Positions 24,636 through 33,816 of a stretch of 64,000 nucleotides of DNA are shown piece by piece (positions within the stretch are counted from its first letter, which is position 1; each line of letters starts with the position of its first letter). A program made the translations under genes and the position numbers. Below the pieces are notes generated by a model. The model did not search any database, was not told where the DNA came from, and saw only the letters and a list, made by a program, of their open reading frames with translations. Origin of the DNA: an uncultured delta proteobacterium (GTDB lineage Bacteria; Desulfobacterota; Desulfobulbia; Desulfobulbales; Desulfurivibrionaceae); assembly GCA_903869265.1 (NCBI GenBank), contig CAIPYE010000014.1, positions 310,001-374,000 of the forward strand, read 5' to 3'.

Positions 24636-26528
24636 TTACGCACTGTTTCCCTTTTTTCCCAAAGGGGCAAATTCGCGACCGCCCCTTTCCGTGGTTTTGC
24701 TGAAAAATTCAACATAGTGCAGCCGCAAGGCGTGAATGGTGGGGGCAAAGATGCCCAGCAGCACGTTAAAGCCATGCAGCAGGATGCCAACCAGCACACC
24801 CAGCCAGATACTGCCGGTCATGCCGGCAAGGTGATTGGCAACGTAAGCAAGCAGGACCGAGGTAAGGCCGATGGCCATGATCCTGGCGTAGGAAATGATG
24901 TTTCCCAGGTGTTTCAGGGCCTCCAGCGGGGCAAGCAGTCCGCCGGTGAGGAAAAGCAGCAGGGAGATGATGAAGAGTCCGGTGAGCAGAGGCTTGTGCA
25001 GCAGTTTCGAGATGGGAAAGATATAGGTGGCAACAAGCAGGGAGACAAAAAGAATAAACAGGATGCTGATGAATTTGAACAGCGCTTCCCTTGGTTCCCC
25101 CTTGCGGCGAGCGCTTAATCCCCCGAGCAGCAGGGCCAGGGAGATGTGGACAACCCCCGCGCCGATGGCAAAATAAAACATGGGCAAGATGGTTTCATGC
25201 CGATCAAACAATAGGGGTTTGAGTCCCACCAGAACCGTGCCCATGGTTCCGAGGAATTCCCCATACAGCATCCCGAAAATAATGGCATAGACACCGCAGA
25301 CCACCATGATCTTACCACCATCGCTCACCAGTTTCTTTTTTCGGTAACGGAACAGGAGAAACAGCCCCAGGCAGGAGACAATAAACCCATAGCCCATATC
25401 CCCGAGCATCATGCCGAAAAAAAGCGGGAAGAAAATGCCAAGATAGGGAGTCAGATCAAAGGAGCTGTAACCGGGCACGGGCAGAATCCTTGAGAAAATC
25501 TCAAAGGGCTTGAAGTAAGCGGGATTATGCAGGGCCGTGGGCACCCGGTCGAGTTCCTGCACCAGGATCTCTTTTTCCTCCACCGTCACCTTGCCGGCAA
25601 ATTCAGCGGTCAATTTTCGACTGAAACGTTCAACCTCTTCCTGTGGGATCCAGCCAAAGATAAAGAAACACATCTTTGTCTGGTAGACCGAGGCGGTGGC
25701 ATTGAGAAGGCTGAGCTGAACCACAAGCCAGCCGCGCACATGCGAATACACCCCCTGCCAGCGATGGGCAAAGGTTGCAAGCTGCGCCGTGATTTGTTGT
25801 TGCCGGTCATGCAATGCCGCACGCTTTGCGGCAAGAGCAGTGATTTTCTCCGGCACGGGCAGGCCTGCCAGCTCTTTGGGCAACTGGTGTTCTGCAACCA
25901 GATCCCTGCTGAGTTTTTTTCGGATGAGGTCGGCAGCATCGTGCTCCGCGCTGATGACGCCGAGCAACTCGGCGTGCGGTCCTTTCACCGTGTCAATGGC
26001 AACCGGCTTGCCGGTCTCCTGCTGCAGATGCTGCTGAAGCTCGGTCAGCGCCTGTGGGTCACGGATGGAAATCCCGATATAATCGAGGATCGGCTTTCCG
26101 TTGTTCTTCGGAAACAGAGGGGATATTGCCTCCAGAAACAGCCGGGCGGCCTCTAGCTCCTTCTGCGTCTGACCAAGTTGCTTTTGCTCCTGATCAAGCC
26201 CTCGCAGGGTTTCCAGGTGCTTGCCGATCACCTCTGATAAAAACTGGGCGATGCTGGCATTGTCCAGATAATATTCTCGCCCTACTCCGGGGGGAAGGTA
26301 CGCCAGCAGTCCATCGATCTTTTGCAGGAGGTTTTCATACAAAAAGCGCTGGCCCAAAGACTCTCTGTCAAGGACGACGCTTTGCAGCACCGTCTCAATT
26401 TCTTTGAGCTGCCCAGGTTTGCTTTCCCGGTCTATCTGGAGAATACCCAGGTGTTCTATGTGTGCAAGAACATCCAGGAGCAATTCCCTGGGACCCATTA
26501 CGGCTATTTTCGCCATACGGACGATCAT
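24636..26528 (-). CDS. V/A-type ATPase subunit I (a subunit)
   Basis: A 630-residue stator. The N-terminal half (about 1-330) is soluble with long helices; the C-terminal half has about seven or eight membrane helices starting near YLGIFFPLFFGMMLGDMGYG. The ion-path arginine is expected in ISYARIMAIGL near residue 545. The start at 26528 overlaps the stop of the upstream G/H-like gene by four bases; Met5 is an alternative. The protein forms the half-channels facing the K ring. Confidence 0.92.
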   Translation of the reverse strand: MIVRMAKIAVMGPRELLLDVLAHIEHLGILQIDRESKPGQLKEIETVLQSVVLDRESLGQRFLYENLLQKIDGLLAYLPPGVGREYYLDNASIAQFLSEVIGKHLETLRGLDQEQKQLGQTQKELEAARLFLEAISPLFPKNNGKPILDYIGISIRDPQALTELQQHLQQETGKPVAIDTVKGPHAELLGVISAEHDAADLIRKKLSRDLVAEHQLPKELAGLPVPEKITALAAKRAALHDRQQQITAQLATFAHRWQGVYSHVRGWLVVQLSLLNATASVYQTKMCFFIFGWIPQEEVERFSRKLTAEFAGKVTVEEKEILVQELDRVPTALHNPAYFKPFEIFSRILPVPGYSSFDLTPYLGIFFPLFFGMMLGDMGYGFIVSCLGLFLLFRYRKKKLVSDGGKIMVVCGVYAIIFGMLYGEFLGTMGTVLVGLKPLLFDRHETILPMFYFAIGAGVVHISLALLLGGLSARRKGEPREALFKFISILFILFVSLLVATYIFPISKLLHKPLLTGLFIISLLLFLTGGLLAPLEALKHLGNIISYARIMAIGLTSVLLAYVANHLAGMTGSIWLGVLVGILLHGFNVLLGIFAPTIHALRLHYVEFFSKTTERGGREFAPLGKKGNSA

Positions 26529-26848
26529 GGGTCAAACCCGGGGAGTGTTGCAAGGAGTGCTTTCCGGACCAGGGGCTTTAGGGCGGAGTCAGCGATTGTT
26601 TCAAGAAAGAGAGCCCGATCTTCGGCCCGGCGCAGATGGGCGGCGGCTTTCTCGGCAAACTCTTTGCGGATGCGCTCTTCGGTCTGCTCGGCCTTGCCGC
26701 ATAGATCGCGCTGCTCTGCCGCAATCTTTTGCTCCAAAGCGGCTTTCTGTTCTCGCACCCAGAGAGCGGCCTTTTTTTGCTCTGCCGCTATACGCGCTTG
26801 AACTTCCTGCTCGACCCGGATAGTCGCCTCCAGAACATTGGGGGACAT
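26525..26848 (-). CDS. V/A-type ATPase stalk subunit (G/H-like)
   Basis: A 107-residue charged helical protein, rich in Ala, Glu, Gln, Arg and Lys, predicted coiled coil over most of its length. First gene of the operon and directly coupled to subunit I. Such proteins pair with subunit E in the peripheral stalks (called G or H). The ATG at 26848 is chosen because AAAGGAGG lies upstream; the longer frame to 26884 is not supported. Sequence alone would not identify it; position does. Confidence 0.78.
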   Translation of the reverse strand: MSPNVLEATIRVEQEVQARIAAEQKKAALWVREQKAALEQKIAAEQRDLCGKAEQTEERIRKEFAEKAAAHLRRAEDRALFLETIADSALKPLVRKALLATLPGFDP

Positions 26849-26925
26849 GACAGCCTCCTTTCTGAACAGATACAGGGGGCGCAACTTTCTTTCCGTAGCA
26901 GGCGCCCGGAAATCCTTCTATGATT

Positions 26926-26954
26926 ATTACAGCGGCGGAGGCTCAGAATGTCAA
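26926..26954 (-). promoter_or_regulatory. Sigma-70-like promoter of the V/A-ATPase operon
   Basis: On the minus strand, TTGACA (26954-26949) and TGTAAT (26931-26926) are spaced by exactly 17 bases, about 78 bases before the first start codon. This is close to consensus and the best promoter match noticed in the window. Confidence 0.65.
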
Positions 26955-27075
26955 GAAATCACGAAATGTCAGGCAAAAAAAGAAAACTGTTTTGGCCACA
27001 GTCTGGAGAGGGAAACAACAATCCCGCATTGGGAATCCGAGACCAGTGGGCAGGCGTATCCCGCCATCACGGATA

Positions 27076-27927
27076 TTATTTGAGCAAACTCCTCAGCAGA
27101 TTCAGATTTTCCCGGTCTTCGTGGAGATCATCCGACTTGGGGGTTTCCAGGACCATGGGGTGGTCGGCAAAGCGCGGGTCGTTGATGAGGTTGCAGAACC
27201 CCTCGACGGTGATCTCGCCTTGGCCGATGTGGGTGTGGCGGTCGATCCGGCTGCCCAAGCCCTTGCTGGCGTCGTTGAGGTGGAAGAACTTGAGCCGCTC
27301 CAAGCCGAGCAAGCGGTCGAATGTGGCCATGGTTTGGGCATAACTCTTCAGGGTGCGGATGTCATAGCCCGCGGCGAAGGTATGGCAGGTGTCGTAGCAG
27401 ACGCCCAGTTGCTTTGGGTAGGCCGATGCTGCGATGATCGCTGCCAGCTCCTCGAAGCTTGCCCCCAGGTTGGTGCCCTGTCCGGCGGTGGTTTCAAGGA
27501 GCACCATGACCTGGTGGCCGGTGTCGGCCTGGTTGATGGCCCGGTCCAGGTTGGCGGTGAATCTTTTCAAACCTGGTTCGACCCCCTCGCCGAGATGGGA
27601 GCCGGGATGAATGACCAGATATTCGATGGCCAGGGCGGCGCAGCGGCGCAACTCATCGGCAAAAGCGGTGATCGATTTAGCCGCTATCTCCGGCTTGGGC
27701 GAGGCGAGATTGATGAGATACGAATCGTGGGAGGCAACAGGCACCCCGGGCGACTTGCGCCGCCGGGCCTTGAATGCCTCGATCTCCGCCGGGCTCGGGG
27801 TCTTGGGCTGCCATTGCCGCTGGTTGGCGGTGAAGATCTGCAACGCCTCACCCCCCACCTCGGCCAGTCGGTCAAAGGCCAGGGCGATCCCGCCGCTGAT
27901 GGACATGTGGGCGCCAAATCGGGGCAT
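27076..27927 (-). CDS. nfo: Endonuclease IV (AP endonuclease)
   Basis: A 283-residue TIM-barrel enzyme that cuts DNA at abasic sites using three zinc ions. The zinc-ligand stretches are all visible: GAHMSISGG near the start, SHDSYLINLASP, VIHPGSH, LLETTAGQGTNLG, CYDTCHTFAAGYD, FFHLNDA, DRHTHIGQGEI and LETPK. Length is usual. A GGAGGAGT site precedes the ATG. It is a separate gene from the ATPase operon on its right-hand side and from the methyltransferase on the other. Confidence 0.95.
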   Translation of the reverse strand: MPRFGAHMSISGGIALAFDRLAEVGGEALQIFTANQRQWQPKTPSPAEIEAFKARRRKSPGVPVASHDSYLINLASPKPEIAAKSITAFADELRRCAALAIEYLVIHPGSHLGEGVEPGLKRFTANLDRAINQADTGHQVMVLLETTAGQGTNLGASFEELAAIIAASAYPKQLGVCYDTCHTFAAGYDIRTLKSYAQTMATFDRLLGLERLKFFHLNDASKGLGSRIDRHTHIGQGEITVEGFCNLINDPRFADHPMVLETPKSDDLHEDRENLNLLRSLLK

Positions 27928-27973
27928 TTTTTACTCCTCCAGTTCGGGAAATTGGCTCATGCTGTGGTGTGTC

Positions 27974-28522
27974 TCAGCGCTTCTCAAATAGAGCCGCATG
28001 GCTCAATGATATTACAGGGGAATCGATGGGTTGGAAGCCTGCTTCCTGGGCGAGGGAGACTGTTTTTTTAAATTCGGCGCCGGTGACATGTCCCCTGGGT
28101 TCTGCCAAGAGGAGCTTGCCCGATTTTTTGAGGATCGCATGGACCTGCGTGAGAAAGGTACATTCATCCGGGGTTTCGTGGGCCATCCAGAACGCCAAGG
28201 CGAAATCCACTTCTTCGTGGATGCCGATACTGTTTTCATCGCACAGCAAGGTGGTGATGCGGTTGGATACGCCCGCTTTCTGGGCGCGTTTTTTCAGGGT
28301 CTCCAGCATTTTTTGTTGCAGATCAACGGAGATGATTCTTCCGGTGCCGCCAACCATCTTGGCCATGGAGATGGAGAAGTAGCCCATGCCGCAGCCAAGA
28401 TCGATGGCGGTCATCCCATCGGTGAGGTACGGGGAAAATATCTCCTCCGGCTTGTGGAAGATTCGCCGCAGCGGATTGTCAAAGGTGTAGGCTAGCCACC
28501 AGGGACAGACGTGTTTTGCCAT
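27974..28522 (-). CDS. Class I SAM-dependent methyltransferase
   Basis: A 182-residue small methyltransferase. Motif I DLGCGMGYFSISMA (about 40-53) binds S-adenosylmethionine, IISVDLQ is motif II, and DFALAFWMAHET (about 106-117) is near motif IV. It matches the Methyltransf_11/25-like group, with no clue to substrate. It lies between nfo and the reductase on the same strand with modest gaps. Confidence 0.85.
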   Translation of the reverse strand: MAKHVCPWWLAYTFDNPLRRIFHKPEEIFSPYLTDGMTAIDLGCGMGYFSISMAKMVGGTGRIISVDLQQKMLETLKKRAQKAGVSNRITTLLCDENSIGIHEEVDFALAFWMAHETPDECTFLTQVHAILKKSGKLLLAEPRGHVTGAEFKKTVSLAQEAGFQPIDSPVISLSHAALFEKR

Positions 28523-28549
28523 TGTGACAACCTACGCTATCGGTTCGGC

Positions 28550-29650
28550 TTACACGGAAGAAGCCGGATCATACGGCACATAATCCGTATATCCCTTGGC
28601 TCCCGAAGTATACCACAGGGTCATGTCTTCGGCCGGGTTGAGCGGGTAGTTGTTCTTGAAGCGTTGGGGCAGGTCGGGGTTGGTGATAAAAGGGCGGCCA
28701 AAGGCGATCATGTCCGCAGTCCCCTCGGCCAATCGCTGTTCGGCCAGTTCCAAGGTATAGCCGCAATTGCCGATGATCTTGCCTTGAACAATCGGTCTGA
28801 ACTCCGCCAGGGTCATGGGCTCGCCCTTGCCGTGAAAGCCAAAGGCCAGCCCGTCCATGATATGGAGATAGCCGAGGTTGAATCTGTTGAGTTCCTTGGC
28901 CGCGTAGAGATACGTTTCCCGGAAGTCCTCGCTGCCCATATCGTTGAAAACCCCGTTGGGTGAGATGCGGGCGCCTACCTGCTCGGCGGGCCAGACCTCA
29001 AGTACCGCTTCCAGCACCTCTTTAAAAAAACGGAATCTGTTTTCCAGGCTGCCGCCGTATTGATCCGCGCGGAGATTGGTTTTCGAATCGAGAAATTGAT
29101 TGATCAGGTAGCCGTTGGCGCCATGCACTTCAACCCCGGAAAAACCGGCATCCTTGGCATTGATCGCACCCCGGTGGTAATCGGCCACGGTTGCCTTGAT
29201 TTCCTCAACCGTCAAGGCGCGGGGAATCTCGTATGGCTTTTTGCCCAGCGGGGTGTGGATGGAGTCGCCCCTTAGTTGCACCGCCGAGGCGGAAACCGGC
29301 AGCTTGCCATCATGGTAATCGCTGTGCGAGGCGCGGCCGCAATGCCAAAGCTGCAAGAACATGTGCGCGCCTGTCGGTTTGATTTTGTCGGTGACTTTCC
29401 GCCAGCCCGCAACCATCTCCTCGGTGTAGATGCCTGGCGTATCATGCCAGCCGATGCCCTGCTCTGACACCACGGTCGCCTCGGTGATGAGCAGCCCGGC
29501 CGAGGAACGCTGGTGATAATATTCGGCCATCAAATCATTGGCTATGCGCGCCGAGTCGGCCCGGGATCTGGTCATGGGCGCCAGGGCGATTCTGTTTTTG
29601 AAGTGGAGATTTCCCATGGAGAGGGGTTCGAACAGCCTGTTTGTTTTCAT
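28550..29650 (-). CDS. nemA: Old Yellow Enzyme family alkene reductase
   Basis: A 366-residue FMN-dependent TIM-barrel reductase of the NemA/OYE type, reducing activated C=C bonds or nitro compounds with NAD(P)H. Visible landmarks: LAPMTRSRA near the N-terminus, QLWHCGRAS, the substrate-binding GVEVHGANGYLINQFLD (His and Asn pair), RADQYGGSLENR and the C-terminal FGRPFITNPDLP phosphate-binding part. Length is typical. Natural substrate is unknown. Confidence 0.9.
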   Translation of the reverse strand: MKTNRLFEPLSMGNLHFKNRIALAPMTRSRADSARIANDLMAEYYHQRSSAGLLITEATVVSEQGIGWHDTPGIYTEEMVAGWRKVTDKIKPTGAHMFLQLWHCGRASHSDYHDGKLPVSASAVQLRGDSIHTPLGKKPYEIPRALTVEEIKATVADYHRGAINAKDAGFSGVEVHGANGYLINQFLDSKTNLRADQYGGSLENRFRFFKEVLEAVLEVWPAEQVGARISPNGVFNDMGSEDFRETYLYAAKELNRFNLGYLHIMDGLAFGFHGKGEPMTLAEFRPIVQGKIIGNCGYTLELAEQRLAEGTADMIAFGRPFITNPDLPQRFKNNYPLNPAEDMTLWYTSGAKGYTDYVPYDPASSV

Positions 29651-29700
29651 GGTATTTCCTTGGATAATTATTTGCGATCTGAGTCCTTGGTGGGCTGAAA

Positions 29701-30723
29701 TTACATTGCATTTATTGTGGGCGAGAGGGCAATCCCGATTGTAAGGAAAAGCGAATAGAGAAGGGAAAGACGGGATGTTTTGGGTGTCATTGTTTGGAGA
29801 TTATTGGATTGGTTACAGGTCAACACGGCATGCAGGGTGCTATAGGCCATGGGAAGCGTGCAGAGCGGGAGGAGTATCCAAGCAGTGAATCCCATTTTTA
29901 ACCAGAAGAAGAACGGGGCAACATAGGCGAAGACCATCAGGATGGAGAATCGTATTCGGCTCCAGCCAACGCCAAAACGAACCGTGCCAGTGCGCCAGCC
30001 CTTTTTGGCGTCGAAGGTATGATCCCGAATATCGTCGATGATAAGGACATTCGTCACCAGAGCGCCGATCGGCAAGCCAAGGATAAAAACGTCCATCGGC
30101 AGGGTTTGAAGGATGAAAAGCCAGTTGGCAGCGGGTCCATAATGTGATGCGGCCTGAATATAGTAGGTTCCGACTTCGGCAACGACTCCGAACATGATTA
30201 AAAAAAATGGTTCAGCCAGACCGAGTCTGGCGTATGGCCAGGGTCCACCGGCGTAACAGAAACTTGCCAGCATACCGATGGTGCCGATCACAAGAACTGG
30301 GAGTCCGCCTATGGCGATCAGATAGGGGCTGACAAAGGCCGCAAGTCCGAAACAGAGAAAGATGGCAATTCGTAAGGCGGAAAGCTGCAAGGTGCCGTTT
30401 TGGACGGCCTGGATCAATTCAGGATGTTCGGGTAGGTCTGGATGGCGGCACAGGAGTATATAATTATCGGTAAATACCCCGCCGAGGTGAATGAGCCAAC
30501 TGCCAAGAAAGGCAAGCAAAACCGGCAAAGGGGTAAACAGGTGGTCGCGAAGGGCAAGGCCTATGCCAACAATAACCGGCGCTGCAGCGGTAGGCAGGGT
30601 GTGGCTCGGATACAGCAATAGGCTGATCCATATTTTGCGGGAGGACAGCGGCAAAGGAGTATTCAAGGTGCTGACACCATGTGAAATTTCTGAATTTCCA
30701 CTCTTGTTTTCAGGATAATGCAA
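29701..30723 (-). CDS. UbiA-family prenyltransferase (MenA-like)
   Basis: A 340-residue membrane protein with about eight or nine helices. The two Asp-rich motifs of UbiA enzymes are present as DNYILLCRHPD (about 86-96) and IDDIRDHTFDAKKG (about 229-242), the latter close to the MenA form that prenylates 1,4-dihydroxy-2-naphthoate in menaquinone synthesis. No other men gene is adjacent. The frame opens with TTG at 30723; a TTG at 30666 is another possible start. No ATG suits. Confidence 0.8.
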   Translation of the reverse strand: MHYPENKSGNSEISHGVSTLNTPLPLSSRKIWISLLLYPSHTLPTAAAPVIVGIGLALRDHLFTPLPVLLAFLGSWLIHLGGVFTDNYILLCRHPDLPEHPELIQAVQNGTLQLSALRIAIFLCFGLAAFVSPYLIAIGGLPVLVIGTIGMLASFCYAGGPWPYARLGLAEPFFLIMFGVVAEVGTYYIQAASHYGPAANWLFILQTLPMDVFILGLPIGALVTNVLIIDDIRDHTFDAKKGWRTGTVRFGVGWSRIRFSILMVFAYVAPFFFWLKMGFTAWILLPLCTLPMAYSTLHAVLTCNQSNNLQTMTPKTSRLSLLYSLFLTIGIALSPTINAM

Positions 30724-30790
30724 TCAAGCAAACTCTCCAGAAAAATACGTCGGCCAGAATATCGTCGGAAATTCGCCTTTTTTTGATTCA

Positions 30791-31123
30791 TTACAGCCCT
30801 TCAATGAGCTTGTAACTCTCCTTGAGAGTATGAATGGATTCCATCGTGGCTTGAAAAATGAACCAGCTGAGCGCAAGGATTCCTATGGTGAGGCCGATCT
30901 TCCACGCACGCGTTGTATGCGGCCGCCACCAGATCAGGGGCAAGGCCAAAGGCCCTATGGAACAAACGGCGACAACAATAAAGGATTTTCGGAAATACCA
31001 TGGCCTCTTTGCCTCTAAAAGGCGGGACCGGTGGGCACCCTCCAGAAATTCTCCGCAGTGTTTGCACTTTACAGCGTTGTTTTGAATTTCTTCAGCACAG
31101 CCGGGACACTTTTTCACGATCAT
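30791..31123 (-). CDS. Zinc-ribbon membrane protein
   Basis: A 110-residue protein. The N-terminus has a double CxxC zinc ribbon, KKCPGCAEEIQNNAVKCKHCG, followed by two hydrophobic helices (about 48-66 and 80-97). Such proteins are common and uncharacterised. The ATG at 31123 is preceded by AGGAGAG at short spacing; a TTG at 31150 would add nine residues. No neighbour clarifies its role. Confidence 0.65.
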   Translation of the reverse strand: MIVKKCPGCAEEIQNNAVKCKHCGEFLEGAHRSRLLEAKRPWYFRKSFIVVAVCSIGPLALPLIWWRPHTTRAWKIGLTIGILALSWFIFQATMESIHTLKESYKLIEGL

Positions 31124-31378
31124 CTCTCCTGCGTAGAGTGAAACACGCAACGGAGTGAGGAAAGGGCGTTGGGTGGATTGGCTTGTTGAGGGAGCATTTT
31201 TATTCTAAGTGAGTTTTAGCCGTTTGGATAGTGGCTAAGATAGAAAAGTGAAAACGGGGCGATGGTGAGAGCGATTTTTAGAAGAAGAGGGGTACCACCG
31301 GTTTCCGTGTGGCTGATTTCCACATAGAGCGATATCTGCCTGATAGGGGATGGAATTAAAGAAAAAATAAACCGATAT

Positions 31379-32338
31379 CTATTCCAGTAGTTCCTGAAGC
31401 GCAGGTGGCAATGGAGAGGAAAACTCCAACTCCCTGCCGGTTGTCGGATGCCAGAGGCGCAGGCGGGCTGCATGCAGGGCCTGGCGGGGAAGGCGGAGCA
31501 GGGCGTGGTCGTGGGCGTTCAGGCGGTCTTCTTGGAAACGGAGGAAAAGCTGTTCGTCCACGCCATAGAGTTTGTCGCCCGCCACCGGAAAGCCCAGGTG
31601 CAGCAGGCTGGCCCGGATTTGATGGCAGCGGCCGGTGTGCGGTCGTGCTTCCAGCAGACTCAGGCTGGGGTTGCCTGCGTAGGAGAGTCGCCGGAAGGTG
31701 GTGCTGCATTCCACGGCTCCAGGCGGGGCATCGTTTTGGGCCGGATAGAACCGCATCTTTTTGCGGATCGCGCTGTTCGGGTCCACCCCCAGCCAGCCTG
31801 TGGCTTCCATCGGATCGGGCGTGCCCGGAAAATCCCCTTCCACCAACACCAGATAGACCTTCTCCACCCGGTGTTGGGCAAACTGCTCCTGGCACAGGCG
31901 GGCAGCATCCTTGTTCTTGGCCACCAGTACGATGCCGGAGGTCTCCCGGTCCAGCCGGTTGACGAGCCGCGGATTGTCTAAGCCGTGCTTTTCCTTGAGC
32001 AGGGCCCAGAGGGTGTGGGCGAAGAAGCGGCCGCCGGGGTGGCAGGGCAGGGGGGCGGGTTTGTCGATCACCAGCAGGTCGGCATCCTCGTACAGGACGG
32101 TGTAGTTGGTAGCAACCTTGGGTTCGACCAGGGCGTCCATCAGGTAGACGAGGCGGTCGCCCTTGGCCAGGATGCAATCACCCCGCGCCTCGGTATCGTT
32201 GAGCAGGAAGCGGTGGGCTGCCAGTTCCGCCTGCCATTCCTCCCGGCTCCGGTAGGTGAAGCGCTGGCTGACAAAATCCAGGAGCTGCTGACCGGCCTGT
32301 TGGGGCTGGATGAGTACCGAGGTTGTGCGCTGGAGCAT
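31379..32338 (-). CDS. RluA-family pseudouridine synthase
   Basis: A 319-residue protein. An S4-like N-terminal part (about 15-70) precedes the catalytic domain with the active Asp130 in RLVNRLDRETSG and the uridine-binding ARPHTGRCHQIRASLLHLG. It isomerises uridines in rRNA or tRNA; which site is not visible. It lies six bases after the outer membrane factor gene and so is the last gene of the efflux block by spacing, although its role is unrelated. Confidence 0.9.
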   Translation of the reverse strand: MLQRTTSVLIQPQQAGQQLLDFVSQRFTYRSREEWQAELAAHRFLLNDTEARGDCILAKGDRLVYLMDALVEPKVATNYTVLYEDADLLVIDKPAPLPCHPGGRFFAHTLWALLKEKHGLDNPRLVNRLDRETSGIVLVAKNKDAARLCQEQFAQHRVEKVYLVLVEGDFPGTPDPMEATGWLGVDPNSAIRKKMRFYPAQNDAPPGAVECSTTFRRLSYAGNPSLSLLEARPHTGRCHQIRASLLHLGFPVAGDKLYGVDEQLFLRFQEDRLNAHDHALLRLPRQALHAARLRLWHPTTGRELEFSSPLPPALQELLE

Positions 32339-32344
32339 CGAAGG

Positions 32345-33802
32345 TTACTTGGTTTCCGTGGGGCTGGAAGGAACAGCATCTTCTTGCTTCCAGCCGCCCC
32401 CCAGCGCCTTGACCAGTTGCACACTGGCCACGAGGCGTCGCCCCAGGATGGCGATTGCCGTGCGGCGGTTGGCAAGCTCCGTTGCCTGGGCGGTGATGAC
32501 ATTCAAAGAACTGACGATTCCTGCCCGGTACTGGTTGGTCGTGATGGCAGTGGTTTGGCTTGCCGCCTGTACGGCCTCATCCTGCACCTTGAATTCCGTT
32601 TCGAGAATACGCAAGGTTGCCAGATTGTCCTCAACCTCCTGGAACCCGGTCAACACGGTCTGACGGTAGGCGGCCACGGTTGCGTCGAAGGCGGCCCGGG
32701 CCTGGGCATTCTGGGCCTGGCGGAGCCCGCCGTCGAAAAGGTTTTGGGAAAGAGACGGCCCCACGGACCAGAAACGGCTCGGCCAGGTAAGCCAGTTGGA
32801 GGTTGCGGAGGAGTCAAACCCGCCCAGGGCGGAAAGACTCAAGGTGGGGAAATAGGCGGCCTTTGCCACGCCGATCTGGGCGTTGGCCGCTGCCATGCGC
32901 CGCTCTGCCGCCGCGATGTCTGGCCGACGCTCGAGAAATTCGGACGGAATAGCGAGCGGAATCTCCGGCGGCGGCGTCATTAACGGGAGTCGCGGCAGGG
33001 AGAAGCTTGAGGCCGGCTTGCCGACCAAGAGGGCAATGGCATGTTCCAACTGGGCGCGTTGGGTATCGAGATCAATCGCCTGGGCCTCGGTCCCTTTCAG
33101 CTGGGCCTCGGCCTGGAGCAGGTCGGACTTGGCCGCGACCCCGCTTTGGTAGCGATTTCTGGTCAGTTCCAGATACTTGGCATAGTTGGCCACGGTTTCG
33201 TCAAATAAAGCCTTTTGGGCATCCACCGCCCGCAGTTGGAAGTAGTTGGAGGCCAGGGCCGCCTGCATGCTGAGTCGCACTGCTGCCAGGTCGTCATTGC
33301 TGGCCGCAGACGACGCCTGGCTGGCCTCGACGCTTCTGCGAATTCTGCCCCACAGATCAATCTCCCACGGCAGTGCCACTGGCATCTGGAAATCCCAGAC
33401 TGGGTCGGCGGCTGCCGCCGCTGCACTGCCTGGGGCGTTGGGGGAGCGTTGGGAGCGGATTGCCGAGGCCCCCAGGTTGAGGTTGGGGAAATAGCCTGCC
33501 CGGGCCGACTGCACCAAGGCCTGTGCCTGACGGAACTGGGCCTCGGCCTGACGGATGCTCTGGTTGGCAGCCAGCAGCTCCTTCTCAAGTTGGTTGAGTT
33601 GGGGATCAGCATACAGCTCCCACCACATTTCCGGCAGGGGATTGTTTCCTGGTTCGGCAATCTTCCACCCTTCCGTTTCCTTGAAATGGTCCGGCATTTC
33701 CGTCAGCGGTTGCGGTCTGACGTAATCGGGGCCCACGGAACAGGCGGCAAGCAATGCGCACACAACAGCGCAGACAATAGAGACGGCGTAACGGACCATC
33801 AT
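32345..33802 (-). CDS. RND efflux outer membrane lipoprotein (NodT/TolC-like)
   Basis: A 485-residue outer membrane channel. A lipobox LAAC follows the signal peptide (Cys about 21), then the family opening SVGPDYVRPQ. Two repeats of long coiled-coil helices (for example ASNYFQLRAVDAQKALFDETVANY) form the TolC-like barrel and tunnel. It is 14 bases after mdtC and probably serves that pump. Confidence 0.92.
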   Translation of the reverse strand: MMVRYAVSIVCAVVCALLAACSVGPDYVRPQPLTEMPDHFKETEGWKIAEPGNNPLPEMWWELYADPQLNQLEKELLAANQSIRQAEAQFRQAQALVQSARAGYFPNLNLGASAIRSQRSPNAPGSAAAAAADPVWDFQMPVALPWEIDLWGRIRRSVEASQASSAASNDDLAAVRLSMQAALASNYFQLRAVDAQKALFDETVANYAKYLELTRNRYQSGVAAKSDLLQAEAQLKGTEAQAIDLDTQRAQLEHAIALLVGKPASSFSLPRLPLMTPPPEIPLAIPSEFLERRPDIAAAERRMAAANAQIGVAKAAYFPTLSLSALGGFDSSATSNWLTWPSRFWSVGPSLSQNLFDGGLRQAQNAQARAAFDATVAAYRQTVLTGFQEVEDNLATLRILETEFKVQDEAVQAASQTTAITTNQYRAGIVSSLNVITAQATELANRRTAIAILGRRLVASVQLVKALGGGWKQEDAVPSSPTETK

Positions 33803-33816
33803 TTTTCCTCCAGTCT

